Position numbers and translations under genes: made by a program
Notes under the pieces: model-generated
Told to the model about the DNA's origin: nothing
Database searches by the model: none
Seen by the model: only the letters and a program-made list of their open reading frames with translations
Origin: Lachnospiraceae bacterium
GTDB taxonomy: Bacteria; Bacillota_A; Clostridia; Lachnospirales; Lachnospiraceae
Assembly: GCA_017542725.1 (NCBI GenBank)
Contig: JAFXWR010000169.1
Location: 1 to 15,130, forward strand
Direction of reading: 5' to 3'
Length of the DNA stretch: 15,130 nt
Shown: positions 1-5,885 of the stretch, piece after piece
Layout of the letters: every line of letters starts with the position of its first letter
Numbering within the stretch: position 1 is the stretch's first letter

Positions 1-141
1 AATTTTGTTAAACTCGAAACTATATATTTGATAATGGTGTATAGTAAAAATGAGCAAGAAGATATTTCAGAAGAAGATAAAAAAGATTTTAAGAAGTTAA
101 TTATTGAATTAGAAGAAGAGGTAAAGAAAAATCATGAGTAA
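1..141 (+). CDS. RelE/HigB-like toxin of a type II toxin-antitoxin system, C-terminal end only
   Basis: This is a reading frame open from the window edge to a TAA at 139-141, giving about 46 residues. The end reads ...IYLIMVYSKNEQEDISEEDKK followed by a Glu/Lys-rich helix. That matches the C-terminal strand (hydrophobic residues then YSK) and last helix of the RelE/ParE-superfamily toxins usually placed upstream of an XRE antitoxin. Members of this family usually cleave mRNA at the ribosome. The N-terminal two thirds, including the catalytic residues, lie outside the window, so activity cannot be judged. The next gene starts at 134 and overlaps by 8 bases, the usual coupling for this toxin-first arrangement. 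The assignment rests on the C-terminal pattern plus the neighbour. Confidence 0.72.
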   Translation, partial: NFVKLETIYLIMVYSKNEQEDISEEDKKDFKKLIIELEEEVKKNHE

Positions 142-445
142 GATGGGTGAAGAAATAAAACAAGGGCTTAGAGAAGCAATTGAAGATGCAAAAAAACATA
201 ACTTAAAAAGGAACTATATTTATATTGAGCCGGTAAAAAAATATACACCTAAAGAAGTTAAGCAAATTCGTAATAAAGTTGGATTAACACAAAAACTATT
301 TGCGAGTTTCTTAGGGGTTTCTAATAAGACTATAGAGGCATGGGAAGAAGGTATAAATACACCATCTGGTGCTGCAAGTAGAATGCTAACTATAATTGAA
401 AAAGATAAAAATGCACTAAAGAATTATCCATTTGTCGTAGCTTAA
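134..445 (+). CDS. HTH (XRE-family) antitoxin, HigA-like
   Basis: This 103-residue protein has a charged N-terminal half and a helix-turn-helix at about residues 38-65. The helix-turn-helix core is IRNKVGLTQKLFASFLGV, followed by SNKTIEAWEEG and then NTPSGAASRML. This is the C-terminal HTH seen in antitoxins that follow RelE-type toxins, so it should bind both the toxin and the operon promoter. The ATG at 134 overlaps the toxin stop at 139-141, which implies translational coupling. A purine-rich AGAAGAGG around 114-121 may serve as the ribosome binding site. The start and frame are secure. The name HigA is only a family likeness, and autoregulation is inferred from the family. No terminator is visible after it. 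Confidence 0.85.
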   Translation: MSKMGEEIKQGLREAIEDAKKHNLKRNYIYIEPVKKYTPKEVKQIRNKVGLTQKLFASFLGVSNKTIEAWEEGINTPSGAASRMLTIIEKDKNALKNYPFVVA

Positions 446-526
446 GGATAATATATAAATTAATAAAAGTAATGAACAATAAAAAATAAGAAGAGAATAG
501 AAAGAATATTCTTGTATTGGCTGATC

Positions 527-703
527 CTAATGAAGATGATGATTCGATAGAAGATTTTTAAGTTTATTTCTGATTGAATCAAATACTTCTTCATGAGTGT
601 ATCTAGTAAGATTATTTTTAGCATCAAAATCAGCAGCATCAAGAGCATCTTCAATATCGGCAAATTTGTTCTTTAAGTCTGAAACTAGTCTAATTTGAAT
701 CAT
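527..703 (-). CDS. YefM/Phd-family antitoxin with an internal deletion (58 aa)
   Basis: The start is the ATG at 703-701, because GAGGGTGG lies 8 bases upstream; an in-frame ATG at 724 has no such signal. The N-terminus MIQIRLVSDLKNKFADIE matches the opening of YefM/Phd antitoxins. It is followed at once by DALDAADFDAK and RYTHEEVFDSIRNKL, which resemble the C-terminal toxin-binding tail of the same family. The central stretch of roughly 40 residues (GEPVxLTKNG... VVxS) that normally completes the DNA-binding fold is absent, yet the frame is kept. The last nine or so residues (NLLSNHHLH) look like read-through beyond the normal end. No ParE/YoeB-type toxin follows on this strand. It may be an orphan remnant, still expressed because its promoter looks intact. 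Confidence 0.6.
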   Translation of the reverse strand: MIQIRLVSDLKNKFADIEDALDAADFDAKNNLTRYTHEEVFDSIRNKLKNLLSNHHLH

Positions 704-734
704 AAAAATTACCACCCTCGTCATTATTTGTCAT

Positions 735-762
735 ATTATACCAAAAATATGGAAGGATACAA
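735..762 (-). promoter_or_regulatory. Promoter of the deleted YefM-like antitoxin
   Basis: On the minus strand there is a perfect TATAAT (735-740) preceded by TGG, making an extended -10. A weak TTGTAT (757-762) lies 16 bases further upstream. It is about 31 bases from the start codon at 703. Seen in sequence; activity inferred. Confidence 0.5.
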
Positions 763-783
763 TACTAGATATAAATAAAAAAG

Positions 784-893
784 TCGAAAAAATCCACATT
801 TGCCCATAAAAAAACTTGAAAAAACTGCACTTTCTTGCCAAAATCCATTTTATGTTTAGAAGAAAAGTTCACAAAAAGTTCATAAACAATTAG
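784..893 (+). pseudogene. Truncated remnant of a DUF4143-type ATPase locus: two repeat units plus the first codons
   Basis: Two copies of the unit found upstream of the intact ATPase at 11183 occur here. One is degenerate (784-797, TCGAAAAAATCCAC) and one is perfect (816-830, TTGAAAAAACTGCAC). They are 32 bases apart, against 33 in the intact array. They are followed by CTTGCCAAAATCC and an ATG at 852. The frame reads MFRRKVHKKF then INN and a TAG at 891-893. This compares with MFKRKAYEKL at the start of the intact ATPase: five of ten residues are identical and the DNA of the first 17 bases is nearly identical. The 12-base centre of the hairpin seen before the intact gene is missing. Homology ends where the CIRCE/hsp20 promoter begins. 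The best reading is a 5' stump left by deletion or recombination. Confidence 0.68.
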
Positions 894-932
894 CACTCAA
901 CACTTGACAGTGCTAACAATTTGTGCTATAAT
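890..932 (+). promoter_or_regulatory. CIRCE operator (HrcA site) overlapping the hsp20 promoter
   Basis: TTAGCACTC (890-898), nine spacer bases and CAGTGCTAA (908-916) match the CIRCE consensus TTAGCACTC-N9-GAGTGCTAA with one changed base. The -35 TTGACA (904-909) lies inside the operator. After exactly 17 bases comes TATAAT (927-932) with an extended TGC. HrcA bound here would block RNA polymerase, with release on heat shock. The 5' untranslated region is about 80 bases. Confidence 0.92.
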
Positions 933-1019
933 ACCCATAGAACAAAGGAAAAGAGAAGATGATTGAATCTAAACACTCCATTCTTTGCTCCAATATAAAG
1001 GAATAAGGAGGAAAAGATT

Positions 1020-1469
1020 ATGTTATTACCTAGTATTTTTGGAGAAAACTTACTTGACGATTTTATGGACTTTGGTAAAATGAGAGATTTTGAGGACATT
1101 GACAGAAAGTTGTATGGAAAGAGGGCATCAAGGGTTATGAAAACTGATGTTCGTGAACATGAGGGAAGTTATGAGTTAGATGTTGACCTTCCTGGATTTA
1201 AGAAAGATGAGATTAATATCACATTAAATGATGGCTACATAACAATTGCAGCAGCTAAAGGACTTGATAAGGATGAGAAAGACCACAAGGGCAGAATCAT
1301 TAGACAAGAACGTTATGCAGGCTCTATGCAAAGAAGCTTTTATGTAGGCGATAATCTCAAAGAAGAGGACATAAAAGCAAAATTTGAAAACGGACTTCTT
1401 AAACTTGACATACCTAAGGTTGATGCAAAGAAAGTTCCGGAAAAGAAAACTATAATGATAGAAGGTTAA
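1020..1469 (+). CDS. hsp20: Hsp20 / alpha-crystallin small heat-shock protein
   Basis: This is a 149-residue ATP-independent holdase that keeps unfolded proteins soluble until DnaK or GroEL can refold them. The N-terminal arm (residues 1-38) is rich in Phe, Leu and Asp. The alpha-crystallin domain runs from about 38 to 140. It has the typical MKTDVREHEGSYELDVDLPG opening, the conserved NGLL near residue 125 (ENGLLKLDIPK), and an IxI-type tail (IMI) at the C-terminus that docks onto neighbouring subunits. The start is fixed by AAGGAGG at 1005-1011, eight bases before the ATG. It is monocistronic, with the CIRCE-controlled promoter upstream and a strong hairpin terminator downstream. Control by HrcA is strongly implied. 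Length and motifs are normal. Confidence 0.96.
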   Translation: MLLPSIFGENLLDDFMDFGKMRDFEDIDRKLYGKRASRVMKTDVREHEGSYELDVDLPGFKKDEINITLNDGYITIAAAKGLDKDEKDHKGRIIRQERYAGSMQRSFYVGDNLKEEDIKAKFENGLLKLDIPKVDAKKVPEKKTIMIEG

Positions 1470-1477
1470 TTCACACA

Positions 1478-1508
1478 AAAAGACTCGGAGACAAACTCCG
1501 GGTCTTTT
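1478..1508. terminator. Bidirectional rho-independent terminator between hsp20 and rsmA
   Basis: The arms are AAAAGACTCGGAG (1478-1490) and CTCCGGGTCTTTT (1496-1508), with one internal mismatch and an ACAAA loop. A T run follows on the plus strand (ending 1510) and an A run precedes it (1477-1481), which reads as a T run for the convergent operon ending in rsmA. Confidence 0.9.
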
Positions 1509-1538
1509 TTATTATTGAAAACTTACAAAAAAAACAAT

Positions 1539-1620
1539 AAAATATGAAAAAGTTATATAATTATGATAAATTATGAAAACATTATCAAATTATGAAAATA
1601 TTTATAAATTATGAAAAAAT
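1539..1620. repeat. A/T-rich tandem repeat, unit AAATTATGAAAA, 19-bp period
   Basis: AAATTATGAAAA occurs perfectly at 1568-1579, 1587-1598 and 1606-1617, exactly 19 bases apart. Imperfect copies lie at 1539-1550 (AAAATATGAAAA) and 1558-1569 (TAATTATGATAA), again 19 apart. The ATGs of the second and third units are 10 apart, so the two halves are out of register. The last unit runs into the end of rsmA. Function unknown; low complexity makes chance similarity possible. Confidence 0.6.
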
Positions 1621-2441
1621 GTTAACAGATGTTTGTAATCATCAAGTGAAAGATTCTCCGCCCTCACATTTTCATCAAAGCCAAGTTCTGATAGGGCATG
1701 AGAGACAACATCTTTATTATAGCCAGCGTTGGTTAAAGAATTTAAAAGCTTTTTTCGTCTTTGAGCGAAGGAAGCTTTTATTAATTTGAAGAGAGTATCA
1801 GCACCTACGGCGTCGGCGGGATGCTTCTTGAAATGTACTACAGCTGAGTCGACTTTTGGTTTTGGGAAGAAGCAATCTTTTGAGACTACCATCACCATCT
1901 CGGTGGCAGCAAAATAATTGCATGCAAGGGTAAGTATGCCATAGTCTCTGCTACCTGGAGTTGCTACTATTCTTTCGGCGACTTCTTTTTGAACCATGAG
2001 GGTCATCTCTGATATATATGGATTTTGTAGAAGAATGTTGATGATGGGAGAGGTGATGTAGTAGGGAAGGTTGGCAACTACTTTGATGTCGGGCTCGCAG
2101 TGCTCGCCCCTACGGGTGCCGGGCTCGCAACCAAATTCGTTTATGATAGTTTGGAAATCAAGTTCCATGAAGTCGGCATTTATGATAGAAACATTTTCAT
2201 AATCTTTTAGATTACTTTTTAAAAGAGGAATAAGACTCTTGTCAATTTCTACAGCGACAACTTTTTTCGCTCTGTCACAAAGACATCTAGTGAGTGCTCC
2301 ATTTCCTGGACCAATCTCTAGCACGAAGTCATCTTTAGTGATGCCGCTTTCGTCCGCAATGTCTTCAAGCAAAAATTCATCAACTATAAAATTTTGACCA
2401 TGCGAATGTTTAAATTTAAAATTTTTAGGGTTGGACTTCAT
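1602..2441 (-). CDS. rsmA: 16S rRNA dimethyladenosine transferase RsmA (KsgA)
   Basis: This 279-residue enzyme dimethylates two adjacent adenines near the 3' end of 16S rRNA (A1518 and A1519 in E. coli) using S-adenosylmethionine. It serves as a late quality check on the 30S subunit. Visible motifs are HGQNFIVD (residues 14-21), the SAM-binding loop EIGPGNGALT (42-51), the acidic VEID strand end (64-67), the NAD at 88-90, the catalytic NLPYY (124-128), and the C-terminal FFPKPKVDSAV. It is the last gene of the minus-strand operon, 12 bases after trkA, and has no clear Shine-Dalgarno, so reinitiation is likely. The oddity is that residues 105-117 (CEPGTRRGEHCEP) are an extra G/C-rich insertion just before the DIKVVANLPYY strand; see the repeat entry at 2090-2129. 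Confidence 0.97.
   Translation of the reverse strand: MKSNPKNFKFKHSHGQNFIVDEFLLEDIADESGITKDDFVLEIGPGNGALTRCLCDRAKKVVAVEIDKSLIPLLKSNLKDYENVSIINADFMELDFQTIINEFGCEPGTRRGEHCEPDIKVVANLPYYITSPIINILLQNPYISEMTLMVQKEVAERIVATPGSRDYGILTLACNYFAATEMVMVVSKDCFFPKPKVDSAVVHFKKHPADAVGADTLFKLIKASFAQRRKKLLNSLTNAGYNKDVVSHALSELGFDENVRAENLSLDDYKHLLTFFHNL
2090..2129 (-). repeat. G/C-rich repeat inserted in frame in rsmA
   Basis: On the minus strand a 40-base G/C-rich stretch begins and ends with TGCGAGCCCG (minus-strand reading of 2120-2129 and 2090-2099), with starts exactly 30 bases apart. It contains GTAGGGGCGA (2113-2104) and an imperfect stem-loop GGGCGAGC / GCGAGCCC. Both base composition and peptide (CEPGTRRGEH then CEP) are foreign to the gene, and RsmA homologues usually have no residues there. 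It resembles a small palindromic dispersed repeat that kept the frame because the gain is 30 bases. Its core recurs in pgi. Confidence 0.7.
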
Positions 2442-2453
2442 TTATTTTTAAAA

Positions 2454-3101
2454 CTATTTGTCAGAAAATTTTTCTGCTTCACTTATTTTTGCGATAACAA
2501 GTATATTTTCATTTTCTCTTATTTTAAATGTAGGACCAAGGATGACATTAATTTTATTTTTGTTTTTTACTCCGATAATGTTAATGTTTTCTTTTCTTCT
2601 TAGGTCAAGCTCTGCAAGAGTTTTTCCAACCCAATCCTTTGGAGGGGTGATTTCAAAAATGCCATAGCCGTCATCTAAATCCATGAAATCATATATAGAG
2701 TTAGTTCCGCATCTAAGGGCAGTCCACTTTGCAAGTTGTTCTTCAGGGTAAACTATAAAGTTAGCACCGATTTCAGCAAGTAATTTCTTTTGAGATTCTT
2801 TTGATGCACGAGCAGTGATTTTCTTTGCTCCTAGCTCTTTTAGATTCAACACTGTTTCGAGAGAGCCCTGAAAGTCATCTCCTATAGCGACTATGCATTC
2901 ATCAAAATTATTTACACCAATATTCCTTAAAAACTCAATGTCAGTGCTATCTCCAATCAAAGATTTATATGCAAAGTCACTTACGTGTTTAAGTTTATCT
3001 TCATCTGCATCAACTGCCATAAACTCGACATCTAAAGTACTAAGTTCCTTTGCCAAGTGATATCCAAATCTTCCAATTCCAATTAGTAAAATACTTTTCA
3101 T
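2454..3101 (-). CDS. ktrA: Potassium uptake regulatory subunit, KtrA/TrkA type (RCK domain)
   Basis: This 215-residue cytoplasmic protein forms an octameric ring that gates the membrane subunit in response to nucleotides. The RCK_N Rossmann fold starts with GIGRFGYHLA (residues 8-17, GxGxxG) and has an acidic residue ending the second strand (D31, AVDADEDK). This is followed by GDSTD and the NLKELGAKKITARA strand. The RCK_C domain covers about 130-210 (GIFEITPPKDWVGKTLAEL ... GVKNKNKINVILG). GGAGG eight bases before the ATG gives a strong ribosome binding site, and the gene lies nine bases after ktrB. The size fits KtrA (about 220 residues) rather than the duplicated TrkA of proteobacteria. 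Confidence 0.95.
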   Translation of the reverse strand: MKSILLIGIGRFGYHLAKELSTLDVEFMAVDADEDKLKHVSDFAYKSLIGDSTDIEFLRNIGVNNFDECIVAIGDDFQGSLETVLNLKELGAKKITARASKESQKKLLAEIGANFIVYPEEQLAKWTALRCGTNSIYDFMDLDDGYGIFEITPPKDWVGKTLAELDLRRKENINIIGVKNKNKINVILGPTFKIRENENILVIAKISEAEKFSDK

Positions 3102-3110
3102 AAGTCCTCC

Positions 3111-4430
3111 TTAACCTACAGCAACATTTTCACTTATGTATCCTGATTCGCGATTGAGAGTAGGGATAATTGAATAAATAAATGTAAGTCCGCCTACTCT
3201 ACCGAGGAACATAAGTATGATTATTAAAATTCTTGATATAGTTGAAAGTTTAGTTGTGATTCCTAAAGTCAGCCCCACAGTTCCTATTGCAGAAGCCGTT
3301 TCAAACAAGGTGTCCGTAAGAGCCAAGCCATCAATTTTACAAATGATGAAACCGAATAGTAAAAATAAATTTATATACATTACAAAAATAGTCATGGCAT
3401 TTTTGATAATTTGTATTCCAATTCTTCTATTGAATATATGTGGCTCGTTGTATCTTTTAAATACTGACATAGTCGAAATCATTACGATTGCAAAAGTTGT
3501 CGTCTTCATACCTCCTGCAGTAGAACCTGGTGAACCACCAATCAGCATTAGAATTATACTCACAGCCTTTCCTACTTCAGACATGTCAGCAAAATTAGTT
3601 GTGTTAAAACCAGCGGTTCTCGTTGTTACTGATTGAAAGAGTGAAGGTAAAATTCTACTTACTCCAGAATTCATCTGATATTCAAAAAAGTAAAAATAAG
3701 TTGCAGGGATTATGATAAGCAAAAATGTGGTTACAATTACAAGTTTACTTTGCAACTTATATTTTCTGAAATCAAATTTCATTTTAATCAAGTCTTCCCA
3801 CACAGCAAAACCAATTCCACCATATATTATAAGCAGCATAATCGTCACATTTAGTAAGATACTTGATTCATAAGATGTAAATGAAGAAAATGGACCCTTA
3901 ACACCCATCAGATCAAACCCTGCATTGCAGAAAGCGGATATTGAGTGAAAAATTGAATACCAGATAGAAGTAAGGAAATTAAAATCATTTATAAAATGGA
4001 AGAATAATAAGAATGCTCCAATTAATTCATAATATAACACAAATCTCAAAATAAATCTTATAAGTTTTATAGTTCCGCCAACGTGTTGCAAAGCGAGAGC
4101 TTCTTGAATGACTGTCCTCTGAGAAAAACTTATTTTTTGTCCAAGGAACATGGATACAATGGTTACTACAACCACGACGCCAAGACCACAAATTTGAATG
4201 AGTACAAGAATGACAATTTGACCAAATAGTGACCAGTGAGTAGCGGTATCAACAACTACAAGACCTGTCACGCAAAGAGATGAAGTGGCAGTGAAGAGGC
4301 AAGTCAAAAAATCTGTTGGCTTACCACTATTTGATGATATCGGCAAAAAAAGTAAGACAGTTCCGATAAGAACTGTCATTAAAAAACTTCCAAGAATAAT
4401 TTGTGTTGAGCTAAATTTAATTTTTGTCAT
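3111..4430 (-). CDS. ktrB: Potassium (sodium-coupled) transporter membrane subunit, KtrB/TrkH family
   Basis: This 439-residue integral membrane protein imports K+. All four M1-P-M2 repeats are visible through their filter loops: SSLCVTGL (about 50-57), SAFCNAGF (165-172), TTRTAGF (269-275) and SAIGTVGL (380-387). The flexible intramembrane gate loop GGSPGSTAGGMKTTT (298-312), typical of KtrB, is intact, and the Gly residues that set K+ selectivity are all present. Its start lies four bases after the stop of the upstream penicillin-binding-protein-like gene with no clear Shine-Dalgarno, so translation probably depends on the upstream gene. Together with ktrA it forms a complete Ktr system, expected to support osmoadaptation and pH homeostasis. 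Confidence 0.96.
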   Translation of the reverse strand: MTKIKFSSTQIILGSFLMTVLIGTVLLFLPISSNSGKPTDFLTCLFTATSSLCVTGLVVVDTATHWSLFGQIVILVLIQICGLGVVVVVTIVSMFLGQKISFSQRTVIQEALALQHVGGTIKLIRFILRFVLYYELIGAFLLFFHFINDFNFLTSIWYSIFHSISAFCNAGFDLMGVKGPFSSFTSYESSILLNVTIMLLIIYGGIGFAVWEDLIKMKFDFRKYKLQSKLVIVTTFLLIIIPATYFYFFEYQMNSGVSRILPSLFQSVTTRTAGFNTTNFADMSEVGKAVSIILMLIGGSPGSTAGGMKTTTFAIVMISTMSVFKRYNEPHIFNRRIGIQIIKNAMTIFVMYINLFLLFGFIICKIDGLALTDTLFETASAIGTVGLTLGITTKLSTISRILIIILMFLGRVGGLTFIYSIIPTLNRESGYISENVAVG

Positions 4431-4434
4431 ATTG

Positions 4435-5649
4435 TTAATTAACTGCTAAATCTTCAGTAGTAGCGATTTTTCCAAATTCAAGTAGTTTTTTAGTGTCGCC
4501 AAATTGGCTACCTTCTGCCTTAAGTACTATAGCAATTATATTGTTATTATAGTAACTCATCATAGAAGAGATACACCACTTCGATGCGTTAGTAAATGCG
4601 AGACGGCTTGCTGCTACATCTGCATTGTATGTTGAATTATCTTTATTTAACTGAGTGTTCTTTGACCAGAGATGAAGTTTTTCTCTTCTTTTAACTGCAG
4701 GGAGTTCGTATTCGTGAAGAGATAAAAGTTTTACGAGCTCAGGATTTTCGCAAACCTTAGCCATGATTATAGCCATATCAAGTGCAGTACTTTCGTTTTT
4801 ACCTATGCCAGATGGATCTACAAAGTGAGTGTTTGTGAGACCGAGACTAGTGGCTGTAACATTCATCAAGTTTACAAATTCCTCTATACTATTTGAAACA
4901 TTTTCTGCTACGACATTTGCAGAATCTACACAACCTTTTACAAACATAGATGCGAGAGCATCTTTAAGAGTGATAGTGTCGCCTACATCAAGGGCTGCTA
5001 TAGATGCATCCTTGTCTATACCTTGAACAGCAGTTCTATTAACTTTTAAAACAGAATCCATACGAAGGTATTGAGATGCGATATAGGCAGTCATAAGGTT
5101 TGTGAGACCTGATGGATTATATTTTACAGTTTGATTTTTAACTGCGTAAATATGTCTTGTATTTGCATTTATAAGGGCATATGTTGGTGCAGATGTGTCA
5201 GGAACCTTTGCGGTGTTTATAGTTTTTGTGGTAAAATTAGCAAGGTGAATATTATTGGCAAGATTTACACCTGCAGTGTAAGCAGCTGCTCCTGTAAGCG
5301 GAGTTGCAACTTGTTGAGTTACTTGAGCAACAGGACTTCCAACGGGTGTTGCGACATTGTTGTTAGCACTCACAGTAGTAGTTGGGTCAGCGATTACGAT
5401 TTGTTTTATCGCTGCTATGTCACCGCTTGTTATTTGACCTGTGCCATTTGCCTGATTAAAATCATAGTCAGATAATACAGCAGCGCCTTCAGGCAAGTCT
5501 GCAGCTTTTGTACTAGGACGTTGATCAAATGCAGCAGGACCATAGAGCTCCGTTGAACTAAGTGGCTCATCTGCAAAAGTATTTGCTGAAAATGCCATAA
5601 TAATTACTAAAACAAAGATATTCAATTTTAATAAATTCATATTTTTCAT
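4435..5649 (-). CDS. Exported D-Ala-D-Ala carboxypeptidase-like (peptidase S11) protein lacking all catalytic motifs
   Basis: This 404-residue protein has a signal peptide (residues 1-26, cleavage near ANTFA|DEP), a low-complexity Ala/Thr/Pro/Val region (about 28-150) and an S11/DacF-like domain (about 152-395). The fold markers are clear: YALINANTRHIYAVKN, LMTAYIAS, DSANVVAENVS, LGLTNTHFVDPSG, and the final TKKLLEFG. Aligning them places GLTN (181-184) on the active-site SxxK, GCV (239-241) on SxN, and RLA (349-351) on KTG, so Ser, Lys, Asn and the KTG triad are all replaced. It is therefore predicted to be a pseudoenzyme, perhaps a peptidoglycan-binding or scaffold protein. It heads the ktrB-ktrA-rsmA operon, which is unusual company. 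An alternative start is M4 at 5640. Confidence 0.85.
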   Translation of the reverse strand: MKNMNLLKLNIFVLVIIMAFSANTFADEPLSSTELYGPAAFDQRPSTKAADLPEGAAVLSDYDFNQANGTGQITSGDIAAIKQIVIADPTTTVSANNNVATPVGSPVAQVTQQVATPLTGAAAYTAGVNLANNIHLANFTTKTINTAKVPDTSAPTYALINANTRHIYAVKNQTVKYNPSGLTNLMTAYIASQYLRMDSVLKVNRTAVQGIDKDASIAALDVGDTITLKDALASMFVKGCVDSANVVAENVSNSIEEFVNLMNVTATSLGLTNTHFVDPSGIGKNESTALDMAIIMAKVCENPELVKLLSLHEYELPAVKRREKLHLWSKNTQLNKDNSTYNADVAASRLAFTNASKWCISSMMSYYNNNIIAIVLKAEGSQFGDTKKLLEFGKIATTEDLAVN

Positions 5650-5658
5650 AATAAAGTA

Positions 5659-5687
5659 ATTTTAATACAAAAGTAAAAAAATGTAAA
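5659..5687 (-). promoter_or_regulatory. Promoter of the carboxypeptidase-like/ktr/rsmA operon
   Basis: Minus-strand TTTACA (5682-5687), a 17-base spacer and TAAAAT (5659-5664). The ATG at 5649-5647 starts only nine bases after the -10, so the transcript would have almost no leader and no Shine-Dalgarno; using M4 at 5640 would lengthen the leader by nine bases. Confidence 0.6.
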
Positions 5688-5710
5688 GTGGGGGAGAAAA
5701 ATAAAGGAAG

Positions 5711-5801
5711 TTACAAAAAATCCGAAAAATGTGCTATAATTAATGTTTACTGGCCTAAGAAAAATACAAATATAAACGTTTATATAAACTTGTTGTATAA
5801 T
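5711..5801 (+). promoter_or_regulatory. pgi control region: two promoter candidates and a palindromic operator
   Basis: The first candidate is TTACAA (5711-5716), 18 bases, then an extended TGC-TATAAT (5732-5740). The second is a TATAAT at 5796-5801 without a good -35. Between them lies ATATAAACGTTTATAT (5770-5785), a perfect 16-base palindrome whose AAACGTTT centre fits operators of LacI/GalR-family regulators, including CcpA-type cre sites. It is downstream of the first promoter and just upstream of the second -10, so a bound repressor would block either. Confidence 0.55.
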
Positions 5802-5885
5802 GGAAACTTTGAATTATCTAATAAAGATTTAGTTGTGCAAGAGAATTTTAAAATTGATTAGAACGATATTTTGGAGGAAAAAGAA

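Noticed and set aside
460..663. A 67-residue hydrophobic minus-strand frame
   Set aside because: It overlaps the better supported YefM-like gene in another frame, lacks a ribosome site, and is Ile/Leu-rich only because of the A/T content.
5131..5475. Cys-rich 114-residue plus-strand frame
   Set aside because: It is antisense to the low-complexity stalk of the carboxypeptidase-like gene and has no start signal.
5688..5861. Open frame of about 57 codons upstream of pgi starting at a GTG
   Set aside because: No ribosome site; it spans the promoters and palindrome of pgi and resembles no known protein.
5871..5885. TTG at 5871 as the pgi start
   Set aside because: The TTG abuts the GGAGG that is best used for the ATG at 5886.
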